NCBI RefSeq assembly: GCF_002564045.1 | Contig: NZ_PDJK01000002.1 | Location: forward strand, 1,798,001-1,862,000 | Direction: 5' to 3' | Origin: Amycolatopsis sulphurea | GTDB taxonomy: Bacteria > Actinomycetota > Actinomycetes > Mycobacteriales > Pseudonocardiaceae | Length of the DNA stretch: 64,000 nt | Shown here: piece by piece, positions 1 through 8,127 of the stretch | How positions within the stretch are numbered: the stretch's first letter is position 1 | Layout of the letters: each line of letters begins with the position of its first letter | The notes under the pieces: generated by a model | What the model was told of the DNA's origin: nothing | What the model saw: only the letters and a program-made list of their open reading frames with translations | Databases searched by the model: none | Program-made: the position numbers and the translations under genes

Positions 1-46
1 GACCTGCAACGGGAGCGCTACGCAGAAATTCCGGCTGCACAGCTGA
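1..46 (+). CDS. C-terminal end of a secreted lectin-like protein (partial)
   Basis: Only the last 14 codons are in the window, read from base 2 to the TGA at 44-46. The tail reads TCNGSATQKFRLHS. The CNG..TQKF pattern is like the end of a ricin-B-type beta-trefoil repeat (CBM13), commonly appended to secreted actinobacterial hydrolases. The catalytic part, if any, lies upstream of the window, so the assignment rests on this short tail alone. Confidence 0.4.
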   Translation, partial: TCNGSATQKFRLHS

Positions 47-127
47 GCCGCGGCGCCGCCCCGGCGACCTTGCGACGAGCTCGCGCCGGCCCTACCGTGA
101 ATGTTGACCGGACATTTGGGGGGCTTT

Positions 128-1323
128 ATGCGGTCGCATCGTCGTACCACCGTCGCCGGGGCAGTGCTCGCCACCGGCCTGCTGCTGGCCGGATCGGTCC
201 CGGCCACCGCCGCAGCCGGGCCGACCACCCTGCCCGCGAACCAGTTCACGCTCAGTGCGGACTACACCGGTTCGACGCAGTGAATTCGGCACTCGTCTCG
301 ACACTCGGCACCGCGCCTGTGCATACCGTGATGGACAACGCCAACCACAGCCGGAAAAAGCCACCCCAGCCGGTGCCGATCTCCGGCGTAACCGGCAGTT
401 TCCAGTTCGACGACACTGACAACAAGGACTGCACGAACTACCCGCAGGGCATCACCACCAGCCGCGACGCGGTGGACACCGCGGACAACGGCACCTACGA
501 CGGGCACCAGCTCGTGCTGGTCAGCTGGTACACCAGGGCTTCCTGCACGGACAAGACGCAGACGCGCAGCCGGATCACGCTGGTCGACTGGGACGCCACC
601 TACCCGGACAAGTACCGGAAAGTCCTGCTCGTCGAGCCGACCGGCACCACCTCGGCCCCCGATTTCCGCGACATCACCGTGCACGCTGGCGGAGTCGCCT
701 GGTACGGCAACTATCTCTACGTCGCAGACACCGGACGGGGCATGCGGGTCTTCGATCTGCGCAAGATCCTCAAAACCGATCCCGGCGGCAACCCCGGCCA
801 GATCGGCAGGCAATCGGCGACCAAGTACTACGCGCACAATTACGCCTACGTCCTGCCGCAGGTCGGCACAGTCACCTCGAACACCACCGCCGAGGACAAG
901 CTGGTCTGGTCGTCGATTTCTCTGGACCGGGCGACCAAATCGCTGGTGATGAACGAGTACACCTGCAAGTCCGGCTGTCGGGACTACCCCAACCGGGCGC
1001 CCCGCGCGGTGCGCTTCCCGTTCGCCCCGTCGTCCACGGCCTTCGCCGCGAACACCACGGCCGGCCAAGCCCTGCAGCTGCCCTGGTACAAGCTCAACGG
1101 CGGCGCCTCGCACAACGGCCGGTGGTGGTTCAACTCCTCGGGCGATCACAAGCTGTACTACTGGGCCGCGGCCACCGGGTCGAAGTCTTACCCCTGGGTG
1201 AGCAGCGGGGAAAGCATTTCGTACGGGGAGGACGAGACGAAGCCGGATCTGCTGTGGTCGCTGCAGGAGGGCGTGGGTAACCGCAACGTATTCGCGGTTG
1301 GCCAGGCGGGGTACAGCGGCTGA
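128..1323 (+). pseudogene. Secreted protein of unknown function, frameshifted after the signal peptide
   Basis: Translation from the ATG at 128 (G-rich stretch just upstream) gives a good Sec signal peptide: MRSHRR, then a hydrophobic core AGAVLATGLLLAGSV and an Ala-rich AxA region. This frame ends at a TGA at 281-283. The body of the protein (DNKDC, VSWYT, YLYVADTGRGMRVFDL, RWWFNSSGDHKLYYW) continues in another frame from about 280 to the TGA at 1323. Moving between the two frames needs one missing base near 270-285. The body is about 340 residues, rich in Trp, Tyr and Asn, with paired Cys residues, and YLYVADTGRGMRVFD resembles a beta-propeller strand. I do not recognise the family. It is either a real pseudogene or an intact gene with a base-calling error. 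Confidence 0.6.
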
Positions 1324-1413
1324 GGCTGCGGGGCTGCTGCGCCGATTGGTCTAGCGGAAGTCCCGCCTTCGGGGGGCTGACGCCGGGTCCATCGCGGGTG
1401 CCGCCTCTCCAGT

Positions 1414-1845
1414 TCAGTAGAGGGCGCACTCCCACGACTCGAGGTCGGCTTCACCCGGCGGGAGTTCTCCGGTGCAGTACTGGTACAGCCACACAGCGGC
1501 ACGTCTCTCCGCGTACTTCTCGTTGACCGGTTCACCCCGGTCATCGAGTTCGAGGACGTTGGCGAAGATCGCGAAGCAGATTTCCATCTGGGACGGCGAG
1601 TCCTCCAGCTCGTCCCAGTAGTTGATCCCGTCCAGTAGCGGATGGCCGACCGAGCCGCGCGCGACCCAACCGGCAAAGCGGCGGATCGCTCCCGACGCGC
1701 CCGAGCCGAGGCGAGACGACATGACTGGGAACCTATCGCCCCGGCGGCTCCGATTCCGGCAGCCACCGCCGATCCGCCAAAGGTCAACAACGGCCACGGC
1801 CACGATCAGCCCCAGACACAAGAAAGCCGCCTCGACCTGAGTCAA
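1414..1845 (-). CDS. Hypothetical small protein with one N-terminal membrane segment
   Basis: 143 residues from the first start. Residues 6-25 (AAFLCLGLIVAVAVVDLWRI) form a plausible membrane helix. The C-terminal half is acidic and ordered-looking (HPLLDGINYWDELED, MEICFAIFANVLELDD, WLYQYCTGELPPGEADLESW). It lies just downstream of the tRNA-Glu/Asp/Phe cluster on the same strand. A shorter start near 1722 (MSSRLGSG) would give a soluble protein. I do not recognise a family, and the start is uncertain. Confidence 0.5.
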   Translation of the reverse strand: MTQVEAAFLCLGLIVAVAVVDLWRIGGGCRNRSRRGDRFPVMSSRLGSGASGAIRRFAGWVARGSVGHPLLDGINYWDELEDSPSQMEICFAIFANVLELDDRGEPVNEKYAERRAAVWLYQYCTGELPPGEADLESWECALY

Positions 1846-1862
1846 GACGGCTTCTTCGAGCG

Positions 1863-1936
1863 TGGCCAGGGCCGGGGTCGAACCGGCGACCTTCCGCTTT
1901 TCAGGCGGACGCTCGTACCAACTGAGCTACCTGGCC
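1863..1936 (-). tRNA. tRNA-Phe (GAA)
   Basis: A 74-nt cloverleaf: acceptor GGCCAGG pairs with CCTGGCC, the anticodon stem TCCGC/GCGGA encloses loop CTGAAAA (anticodon GAA), and the T arm contains GGTTCGACCCC. The discriminator base is A. No CCA is encoded. It is the last of three tRNAs on the minus strand in the order Glu-Asp-Phe. Confidence 0.96.
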
Positions 1937-1967
1937 GGGAACGCCGGCTAGGAGCCGAACGATCTTG

Positions 1968-2041
1968 CGACCCTGACGGGACTCGAACCCGCGACCTTCG
2001 CCGTGACAGGGCGACGCGCTAACCAACTGCGCCACAGGGCC
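1968..2041 (-). tRNA. tRNA-Asp (GTC)
   Basis: A 74-nt cloverleaf. Acceptor GGCCCTG pairs with CAGGGTC (one G-U pair). The anticodon stem TCGCC/GGCGA encloses CTGTCAC (anticodon GTC), and the T arm contains GGTTCGAGTCC. It sits 31 nt upstream of tRNA-Phe and 15 nt downstream of tRNA-Glu, so the three are probably co-transcribed. Confidence 0.96.
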
Positions 2042-2056
2042 AAACTTGGTACTGCG

Positions 2057-2129
2057 TACTCCCAACGGGATTCGAACCCGCGTTGCCGCCTTGAAAGGGC
2101 GGAGTCCTAGGCCACTGAACGATGGGAGC
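2057..2129 (-). tRNA. tRNA-Glu (TTC)
   Basis: A 73-nt cloverleaf. Acceptor GCTCCCA pairs with TGGGAGT. The anticodon stem CCGCC/GGCGG encloses CTTTCAA (anticodon TTC), and the T arm contains GGTTCGAATCC. It is the first tRNA of the Glu-Asp-Phe cluster on the minus strand. Confidence 0.96.
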
Positions 2130-2358
2130 TCGGCCAGGTTTTCGGCGAACCGACCGACCGCGCTCTCAGGGTTCCCCCGGGAGCGATTACCAGCATAGGG
2201 CACGTCCAACCCGCCTTGCACCGGGGGTTCCTTAACTCTCCACCGGCCCGCGGACCTGCGACAACGGCGTCCGCGAACCCGGCTGGACCGGCGAACCCGG
2301 GCGACTTGGCCGCGCCACCGGCTCGCGGCCGCCGGAGTGACCCAGGACACCCGCGAGG

Positions 2359-2607
2359 TCAGCGCTGGACGGGCGACTGGCCATCCTCGCCCGGAGACAG
2401 GCCCAGCATGTCCAGTAGCTGCGCACAGTCCTCGACGTCCAGTGCGCCGTTGGCGACCGCGAGGCGGGCGCGGCGGACCTGGTCGTCGGAGACGCGGCCG
2501 TCCGAGGAGCCGCGCGGCGCCGGCACTCCGCCGGACAGCGACGTGCTTCCCCCGTCGGCACCTTCGTACCGCAGGAGGAACTGACGAACTTCGACCGATC
2601 CGCTCAT
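2359..2607 (-). CDS. Hypothetical 82-residue protein
   Basis: The start at 2607 was chosen because GGAGGGG lies 2-3 nt upstream of the ATG. The protein begins MSGSVEVRQFLLRYEG and ends with a helical segment (VSDDQVRRARLAVANGALD, VEDCAQLLDMLGL). There is no signal peptide or membrane segment. It is upstream of the tRNA-Glu/Asp/Phe cluster on the same strand, about 230 nt away. The family is not recognised; the strong ribosome binding site and amphipathic C-terminus argue that it is real. Confidence 0.6.
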   Translation of the reverse strand: MSGSVEVRQFLLRYEGADGGSTSLSGGVPAPRGSSDGRVSDDQVRRARLAVANGALDVEDCAQLLDMLGLSPGEDGQSPVQR

Positions 2608-2835
2608 GGCCCCTCCACGGGTTTGCATCAACTGGGCGCGAGGTTAACCAGCGGCAAGCCCGACCGGCAGCCCCCCGGAGAGTGAACCTGAGACCACTCT
2701 CCGCATCACCCACCCGTATTCCCGCCGATCTTGGATAACGGATTTCTGCCCCCTTCCCCTCGCCGAACCCGGCAACTCGTGCAACAATCGGAGTTGCTGA
2801 CACACCCCCGGTCAGCGCCTGTGGAGATCCCCTCC

Positions 2836-2868
2836 GACCCCCGCGTTCCTCCCCCTGGCGCGGGGGTC
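2836..2868. other. Strong GC hairpin in the 2608-3062 intergenic region
   Basis: A perfect 10-bp stem, GACCCCCGCG with CGCGGGGGTC, and a 13-nt loop. It is followed by TCTCC rather than a T run, so it is not a clear terminator. The rest of the roughly 450-nt gap shows no supported gene. The hairpin may belong to the leader of the downstream plus-strand gene at 3063. Confidence 0.35.
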
Positions 2869-3062
2869 TCTCCATTTCCGCGGCAGTCCCGTCCGAACAT
2901 TCCCGCTACTGCGAAGATCCGGTGCCACGACAACTGGCAGTGGCGGAATTCGATTGCTTGCTGGGCTGATCAGGTGATCGGATACGCTTATCGAGCCAGA
3001 AATATCGTGTGTTGTGGCTCACAGTGGTTTGTTTGCCGAGACCGGACCGTTATCGTGGCCGC

Positions 3063-3479
3063 GTGCCTCTTCCCTCCCTCGGCCGGCTGAGCAGCCGCGC
3101 GAACCTCAAGGCCGTCGCCTCCGGACGGCACCGCACGATCGGCAAGACCGCGGACGACGAGCTCGTCGAGGACAAGGAGCTCACCAGCTACCTCGCCGCC
3201 CTCGCCCCGGACTCCGGCCCGGAGAGCACCGGGACCGGCAACCGCTTCGGCGACGCGCAGGTCTACCAGCTCCGCCTGAACCTGATCGCCAGCCAGCAGC
3301 TCAAGGACCTCGCGAACGAGCGTGACCTGTCCCCGCAGGCACTCGCCCAGGAATGGCTGCTGGAGCGCCTGTCCTGGGAGGGCCAGGCCGGCTCGGCCCA
3401 GTACCGCCGCGAGGCCGAGGCGCACACCGACGAGTACCACTTCCCACAGGGCGCGTTCGACCAGCAGGTCGCCCGCTGA
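3063..3479 (+). CDS. Hypothetical 138-residue protein, possible RHH-like segment
   Basis: The GTG start at 3063 gives a protein beginning VPLPSLGRLSSRANLKAVAS. The central stretch QVYQLRLNLIASQQLKDLA followed by ERDLSPQALAQEWLLERLS has the strand-helix-helix look of Arc/CopG (ribbon-helix-helix) proteins; this is inference from pattern only. The N-terminal third is charged and probably disordered. A strong hairpin terminator follows 15 nt after the stop, supporting an independent single-gene transcript. Confidence 0.6.
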   Translation: MPLPSLGRLSSRANLKAVASGRHRTIGKTADDELVEDKELTSYLAALAPDSGPESTGTGNRFGDAQVYQLRLNLIASQQLKDLANERDLSPQALAQEWLLERLSWEGQAGSAQYRREAEAHTDEYHFPQGAFDQQVAR

Positions 3480-3494
3480 CCCACCCCCTGGACG

Positions 3495-3529
3495 AAAACC
3501 CCCGGCTTCCCCCGACGGCCGGGGGTTTT
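3495..3529 (+). terminator. Intrinsic terminator after the 3063 gene
   Basis: A perfect 12-bp inverted repeat, AAAACCCCCGGC with GCCGGGGGTTTT, and an 11-nt loop. The A and T tracts flank the GC stem, so it could work in both directions. It ends the plus-strand hypothetical gene. Confidence 0.85.
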
Positions 3530-3571
3530 CTTTGCCCGTAGGCCACCCCTGAGTGAGCACCCACTCATGAG

Positions 3572-3607
3572 AAAGGGCCCCGGCGAACGCATCGCCGGGG
3601 CCCCTTA
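3572..3607 (-). terminator. Intrinsic terminator after the cspA-like gene at 3640
   Basis: Long GC stem, GGGCCCCGGCGA with TCGCCGGGGCCC, and a 5-nt loop, flanked by AAA/TTT. On the minus strand it lies about 30 nt beyond the cold-shock gene stop codon and is followed by TTTCTC. Confidence 0.8.
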
Positions 3608-3639
3608 TTCAGGCCTGTATGAAACGCGCAGGGCCTGTC

Positions 3640-3843
3640 TCAGATCGCGCGGACCTTCTGGGCCTGCGGGCCCTTCTGACCCTGGCCGACCTCGAACTCC
3701 ACTCGCTGGTTCTCCTCAAGGGTGCGGAAACCACGACCCTCGATCTCCGAGTAGTGCACGAAAACGTCGCCTTCGCCGCCGTCCTGCGCGATGAAGCCGA
3801 AGCCCTTCTCCGCGTTGAACCACTTCACAGTGCCTTGCGCCAC
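3640..3843 (-). CDS. cspA: Cold-shock protein (CspA family)
   Basis: 67 residues forming a single cold-shock domain, the usual size for the family. Both RNA-binding motifs are visible: RNP1 KGFGFIAQ and RNP2 VFVHYSEI, with the N-terminal [11 protein letters not shown]. CspA proteins bind single-stranded RNA and DNA and melt RNA secondary structure in the cytoplasm. It is monocistronic, with its own terminator at 3572-3607. A second copy at 15376 differs in the loop after RNP1 (DGGEG here, DNGGG there) and at the C-terminus (AQKVRAI versus ATSVNLL). The symbol is a family name; which of several host csp genes it is cannot be told. Confidence 0.95.
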   Translation of the reverse strand: MAQGTVKWFNAEKGFGFIAQDGGEGDVFVHYSEIEGRGFRTLEENQRVEFEVGQGQKGPQAQKVRAI

Positions 3844-4300
3844 CGCTGTACTCCTCGTTACAGATCCGCTTCGAATGCCCCCGAAGCGGCACCCCGGCCG
3901 TCCCGGGCGGTTCCAACGAGTCGAGCGAAGAGCTGTACGGCCCCACGGCTCGCGTCAGAAGTTCCGCGAGTGTGAAGCCACGAACACGCAAAACGACGGC
4001 CTGGGAGCAGCGTACCGGGATATCGGCAAATCTGAACCCCGTTGATCCCGGTGATCGGTCCCGCCGGGCGCACGTCACCGGAACGTCGTATCGCTGCCTA
4101 CGCTGCGCTGTCAGACCCGCGAGTTACCCTGATTTCCAACGTCCAGCGCGAACCCATCGTGCACAGAGTGCTATCGAACGGGTCGGATCCGTGAGGTCCT
4201 TACCAGAATATGTGATACTGGTCACCACTCGATCGGTCAACGTGCTGAAGGTTCCGGGCGTCTGGATGGTCGGGGAATCCAGGGGAGATTGGGGATCAGG
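3844..4300. other. Intergenic region between divergent csp and L,D-transpeptidase genes
   Basis: A 457-nt gap holding the 5' regions of the minus-strand cold-shock gene and the plus-strand transpeptidase. I see no supported gene or RNA in it. The long csp upstream region is typical of cold-shock mRNAs with leaders, but no conserved leader element could be identified by eye. Confidence 0.4.
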
Positions 4301-5500
4301 GTGACATTCCGAAAGTTCACTCGCCGCAGAGGTGCGGTGGCGGCGTTTGGCTTGGTGGCGGCGCTCACGCTCGGTGCATGCAGTGGGGAACCAACGGTCA
4401 GTGCCAGCGGGGCCGACGGAGGCGGGCCTACCACGGAGGCGACCGCCAAACCTGTGGGCCTCAAGTTCAGCCCGGCCGCCGGCGCGAAGGACGTGGCACC
4501 GGGTGAACCGGCGAAGGTGAGCGTCGCGAACGGGACGCTCGCGTCGGTGACCCTCACCAATCCGGACGGCAAGCAGGTACAGGGGCAGCCGTCCGCGGAC
4601 AAGAAGAGCTGGAACAGCACCGAGGACCTCGGCTACGGCAAGACCTACACCTGGTCCGGACAGGCGACCGGCGAGGACGGCAAGCCGACGCCGGTCAGCG
4701 GTTCGTTCACCACCGTCGAGCCGCGCCGGCAGATGGCGGGCAGCCTCAACGTCGGGGACGACCAGACCTACGGCATCGCGATGCCGATCGCGCTCACCTT
4801 CCCGAACCCGGTCAAGGACAAGGCTTCGGTGGAGAAAGCGCTGTCGGTGGAGACCGAGCCGAAGACCGAGGGCTCCTGGGCCTGGCTCGAGGGCGACACC
4901 TCGGTGCACTGGCGGCCGAAGGCCTACTTCGAGCCGGGCACCAAGGTCACGGTGAACGCGAAGCTGTACGGCGTCTCGATGGGCGGCGGTGTCTACGGGC
5001 GCCAGGACGTGTCCTCGAGGTTCACCATCGGCCGCGCGCAGATCGTACAGGGCAACACCAAGGACCACACGATGCAGGTGATCCGCGATGGCCGGCAGGT
5101 GATGGACTTTCCGGTCAGCTACGGCCTGGACTCCGACCCCGGGCGGGTCACGCACAGCGGGGTGCATGTGGTGATGTCCAAGCACGCCACGTACTCGATG
5201 AGCAACCCGCGGTACAACTACACCGACGTGAACGTGCCGTGGGCGGTGCGGATCTCCAACAACGGCGAGTTCATCCACGGCCTGGCCGCTTCGATCTGGG
5301 CGCAGGGCAAGAAGAACATCTCGCACGGCTGCCTGAACCTGTCGCCGAAGAACGCGAAGACCTACTACGACAGCGTGCTGCCGGGCGACCCGGTGGAGAT
5401 CACCGGCAGTACGCAGCAACTGTCCGCAAAGGACGGCAACTACAGCGACTGGACCTACGACTGGACCGCGTGGACCAAGCTGTCCGCACTGAACAGCTGA
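4301..5500 (+). CDS. L,D-transpeptidase lipoprotein (LdtMt2-like)
   Basis: 399 residues from the GTG at 4301, preceded by GGGGAT; a TTG at 4289 is the alternative. The N-terminus is a lipoprotein signal: RRR, hydrophobic GLVAALTLGAC, lipobox cysteine C27. Ig-like domains follow (TLTNPDGK, then PVKDKASVEKAL), as in mycobacterial Ldt enzymes. The C-terminal YkuD domain carries HGLAASIWAQ and the catalytic SHGCLNL with C344, then WTYDWT near the end. The family makes 3-3 cross-links in peptidoglycan on the outer face of the membrane and is the target of carbapenems. A perfect terminator follows at 5521, so the gene is probably monocistronic. Confidence 0.93.
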   Translation: MTFRKFTRRRGAVAAFGLVAALTLGACSGEPTVSASGADGGGPTTEATAKPVGLKFSPAAGAKDVAPGEPAKVSVANGTLASVTLTNPDGKQVQGQPSADKKSWNSTEDLGYGKTYTWSGQATGEDGKPTPVSGSFTTVEPRRQMAGSLNVGDDQTYGIAMPIALTFPNPVKDKASVEKALSVETEPKTEGSWAWLEGDTSVHWRPKAYFEPGTKVTVNAKLYGVSMGGGVYGRQDVSSRFTIGRAQIVQGNTKDHTMQVIRDGRQVMDFPVSYGLDSDPGRVTHSGVHVVMSKHATYSMSNPRYNYTDVNVPWAVRISNNGEFIHGLAASIWAQGKKNISHGCLNLSPKNAKTYYDSVLPGDPVEITGSTQQLSAKDGNYSDWTYDWTAWTKLSALNS

Positions 5501-5520
5501 GCCTGCTCGCAGACGAGACC

Positions 5521-5555
5521 GGACGGCCGGGAGCCCGCAAGGCTCCCGGCCGTCC
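5521..5555 (+). terminator. Intrinsic terminator after the L,D-transpeptidase gene
   Basis: A perfect 15-bp inverted repeat, GGACGGCCGGGAGCC with GGCTCCCGGCCGTCC, loop CGCAA, 20 nt after the stop codon. There is no T run, which is common for actinobacterial terminators. Confidence 0.75.
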
Positions 5556-5798
5556 GTGCGTTCCGGGCAGCAGCCGTGTTCCTTCTCGTACCAGCGAAAA
5601 CGCCGCCTTACCCAGACCGGGTATCCGGTCAAACGCGCGACCGCCAAGAGTGGCCGACGTCACCGCTTCTCGGCGGTTTTCGGCGAAATACCGAGGGCGT
5701 TCGGTGCGATGTTCCTTGTGGCGGCCGGACGGGTCGCTGAACCGCATCGCTCAGCCGGCACAGGACTGGCCGGCCCGAGAACTCGAGGAGGAAGCACC

Positions 5799-5918
5799 AT
5801 GGTGCTCGTTGCACTGATGATCGAAACCGTTGTTGCCGTTGTGGTCGCCGGTGGCCTGGCGGCGTGGGCGGGCAAGCGCTTCACTCCTCGCCCCGCCGAG
5901 GCGGCCGAGGTCGGCTGA
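5799..5918 (+). CDS. 39-residue single-pass membrane peptide
   Basis: Translation from the ATG at 5799, which has an excellent ribosome binding site (GAGGAGGAAG, 4 nt upstream), gives MVLVALMIETVVAVVVAGGL followed by AAWAGKRFTPRPAEAAEVG. Residues 1-24 form one hydrophobic helix, followed by a short basic then acidic tail. It stands alone between the terminators at 5521 and 5925, so it has its own transcript. Function is unknown. It is too short for most gene finders; the strong ribosome binding site and the dedicated terminator are the reasons to believe it. Confidence 0.65.
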   Translation: MVLVALMIETVVAVVVAGGLAAWAGKRFTPRPAEAAEVG

Positions 5919-5924
5919 CCTACA

Positions 5925-5959
5925 AAACCGCCCCCGTCCACGATGGACGGGGGCGGTTT
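5925..5959. terminator. Bidirectional terminator between convergent genes
   Basis: A perfect 16-bp inverted repeat, AAACCGCCCCCGTCCA with TGGACGGGGGCGGTTT, and a 3-nt loop. It lies between the small plus-strand peptide (stop at 5918) and the minus-strand MHS transporter (stop at 5974), and can serve both. Confidence 0.85.
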
Positions 5960-5973
5960 CGCACCGGAACGGC

Positions 5974-7329
5974 CTACTTCACCGCGACGAACTTCCGGCC
6001 CGTGTCGGCGGAGTCGATCTGCTCGATCGGCACCCCCGCCGTCTCCGGAATCCGGAGAATCGGCACCAGCGCGATGAGCGCGGCCACGATCAGGTAGTAC
6101 GCCGGCCAGTCGGCATTGCCGGTCTTGTCGATCAGCGCCGTGACGACCAGGCCGCAGGTACCGCCGAACAGCGAGGTCGAGATGTTGTACCCGATGGCGA
6201 ACGAGCCGTACCGCACGCGCGTCGGGAACATCGCCGGGAACGTCGAGCCGATCACCGCGAGCATCAGCGCCAGCAGGACCGCCACCAGCAGGAAGCCAAC
6301 GACCAGCCACGCCAGGCTGCCCGACTGCATCAGCTTGATCGAGGGCCAGCTCAGCACGACGAACCCGATGGCCGCGGTGAGCAGCAGCGGTTTCCGGCCG
6401 ATCCGGTCCGAGAGGATGCCGATCGGGATCAGGATCGAGAACTGCACCAGTTCCACCCCGATGATGATCAGGTTCGAGGTGGTGTCCCCGATGTGCAGGG
6501 TGTCGGTGAAGTACGTCGGCATCGTGGTCAGCAGCATGTAGTCGGCGATGTTGACCAGCAGCACGATCCCGATCAGGTTCAGGATCATCCGCCAGTTGTG
6601 CTGCAGGGTCTCCCGCAGCGGCGCCTTGTCCGGCTTCTCACCGACCGCTTCGAGCCGCCGGAACTCCGGCGTGTCCTCGAGCCTGGACCGCAGGTAGAGC
6701 CCGACGACACCGATCGGCAGCGCGATGAAGAACGGGATCCGCCAGCCCCAGCTGTCGAACTGCTCGGTCGTCAGGGACAGCGACACGGTCAGCACCACCG
6801 CGTTGCCGAGCACGTAGCCGGCCAGCGTGCCCATCTCCAGGAACGACCCGAAGAAGCCGCGGCGCTTGGTCGGCGCGTACTCGGCGATGAAAGTGGCCGC
6901 ACCGCCGTACTCCCCCCCGGTGGAGAAGCCCTGGATCAGCCGCAGCAGCAGGATCGCGATCGGCGCCGCGATACCCATGCTGTAGCCGCCCGAATAGGTC
7001 GGCAGCACGCCGACCACGAAGGTGCAGCCGGACATCAGCAGAATGGTGATCGCGAGAACCTTCTGCCTGCCGAGCTTGTCGCCCAGCGGGCCGAAGAACG
7101 CTCCGCCGAACGGCCGCACGATGAAGCCCACCGCCAGCAGAGCGAGCGATTTCAGCACCGCGTTGCCCTCGCCGGGAAAGAACACCGTGCCGATGGTCGC
7201 GGAGATCGCGCCGGAAGTGAAAACGCCGTAGTCGTACCATTCGGTGGCGTTACCCATCGCCGACGCGATCACGGCTCGTTTGACGGTCCGCTGATCGACG
7301 TCGGGTCTTCCCTTTGTTGTCTCACTCAT
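5974..7329 (-). CDS. MFS transporter, metabolite:H+ symporter (MHS/ProP-like) family
   Basis: 451 residues from the ATG at 7329, which has GGAGG about 11 nt upstream. It shows the MHS signatures: ATEWYDYGVF in helix 1, GFIVRPFGGAFFGPLGDK with LGRQK in the helix 2-3 loop, RLIQGFSTGGEYGGA in helix 4-5 and GILSDRIGRKP in the second half. Twelve membrane helices are expected and hydrophobic blocks fit. Members import small solutes such as proline, betaine, citrate, 2-oxoglutarate or shikimate with protons; the substrate cannot be assigned here. It has no operon partner. Confidence 0.9.
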   Translation of the reverse strand: MSETTKGRPDVDQRTVKRAVIASAMGNATEWYDYGVFTSGAISATIGTVFFPGEGNAVLKSLALLAVGFIVRPFGGAFFGPLGDKLGRQKVLAITILLMSGCTFVVGVLPTYSGGYSMGIAAPIAILLLRLIQGFSTGGEYGGAATFIAEYAPTKRRGFFGSFLEMGTLAGYVLGNAVVLTVSLSLTTEQFDSWGWRIPFFIALPIGVVGLYLRSRLEDTPEFRRLEAVGEKPDKAPLRETLQHNWRMILNLIGIVLLVNIADYMLLTTMPTYFTDTLHIGDTTSNLIIIGVELVQFSILIPIGILSDRIGRKPLLLTAAIGFVVLSWPSIKLMQSGSLAWLVVGFLLVAVLLALMLAVIGSTFPAMFPTRVRYGSFAIGYNISTSLFGGTCGLVVTALIDKTGNADWPAYYLIVAALIALVPILRIPETAGVPIEQIDSADTGRKFVAVK

Positions 7330-7530
7330 CCCCGCGGCGACCTCCTCGTGCGCGTCCAACTGATCGGGTCGAGTTCATCCGCCCAGTCTCTCCGTCCGGG
7401 CAGGGGTCGGCAGAACGAACAGCGAAACTTCTACCGTACGGAATTTTCCGACTACCCTACGCTGAGGAAATCCGGCATCGCAGGTCAAGGGCGGTGCACG
7501 GGGCTCCTTCGGGCGGGTTAACGTCCCCCT

Positions 7531-8097
7531 ATGAGTCGTGTCCCCGGGTCTTGGCCACCGGTCGAGATCGAGCCACCTGCCGTCCACCCGAACGCGCCTG
7601 CCCCCGGCACCGACCTCGGCGTGCACTTCGCCGAGTGCTTCGGCTGCGGCGACGAGGTCGAAGTAGGGCTGCACCTGCGTTCATCGGTCAGTGACGACCA
7701 CACGGTGCAGTCGAAGTTCACCGTCACCCGGGAGCATCAGGGCGCGCCCGGGCTCGCCCACGGCGGGCTGCTGGCCTGCGCGTTCGACGAGGCGCTCGGC
7801 TCGGCGGTGGGCAATCTGCTGCGCCGCCCGGCGGTGACCGGCAAGCTGGAGACCGACTTCCGCCGTCCGGTGCCGGTGGGCTCGACGCTCTACATCGAGG
7901 CACGGCTGGACGGCACTGCCGGGCGCAAGATCTACGTCAGCGCGGACGGCCGGCTGGACGCGCCGGACGGCCCGGTCGCGGTGTCGGCGCGCGGCCTGTT
8001 CGTGCAGGTCGGAATCGAGCATTTCAGCACGCACGGCGATCCGCGGGCGCAGGAGAAGCTCGCCGAGGCGCAGCGGAAGAACCAGATCAACCCCTGA
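7531..8097 (+). CDS. PaaI-family hotdog thioesterase
   Basis: 188 residues. The core is a single hotdog domain with the active-site segment HQGAPGLAHGGLLACAFDEA (the HGG..A..DE pattern of PaaI/YbgC thioesterases) and the following strand TGKLETDFRRPVPVGSTL. An N-terminal CFGCG pair of cysteines is typical of the actinobacterial subgroup. It probably hydrolyses a soluble acyl-CoA in the cytoplasm; the substrate is unknown. It is convergent with pknG, whose stop is 30 nt away. Confidence 0.88.
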   Translation: MSRVPGSWPPVEIEPPAVHPNAPAPGTDLGVHFAECFGCGDEVEVGLHLRSSVSDDHTVQSKFTVTREHQGAPGLAHGGLLACAFDEALGSAVGNLLRRPAVTGKLETDFRRPVPVGSTLYIEARLDGTAGRKIYVSADGRLDAPDGPVAVSARGLFVQVGIEHFSTHGDPRAQEKLAEAQRKNQINP

Positions 8098-8127
8098 CCC
8101 GCCGCGGCTGCGCCCTCGCGCCGGAGA

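Noticed and set aside
2650..2930. Riboswitch-like leader upstream of 3063
   Set aside because: There is a strong hairpin and several G/C-rich stems, but I could not match conserved core motifs of any known riboswitch class.
4124..5647. A 507-codon frame antisense to the L,D-transpeptidase
   Set aside because: Shadow of a gene with clear lipobox and SHGCLNL motifs; composition dominated by Val/Arg/His.
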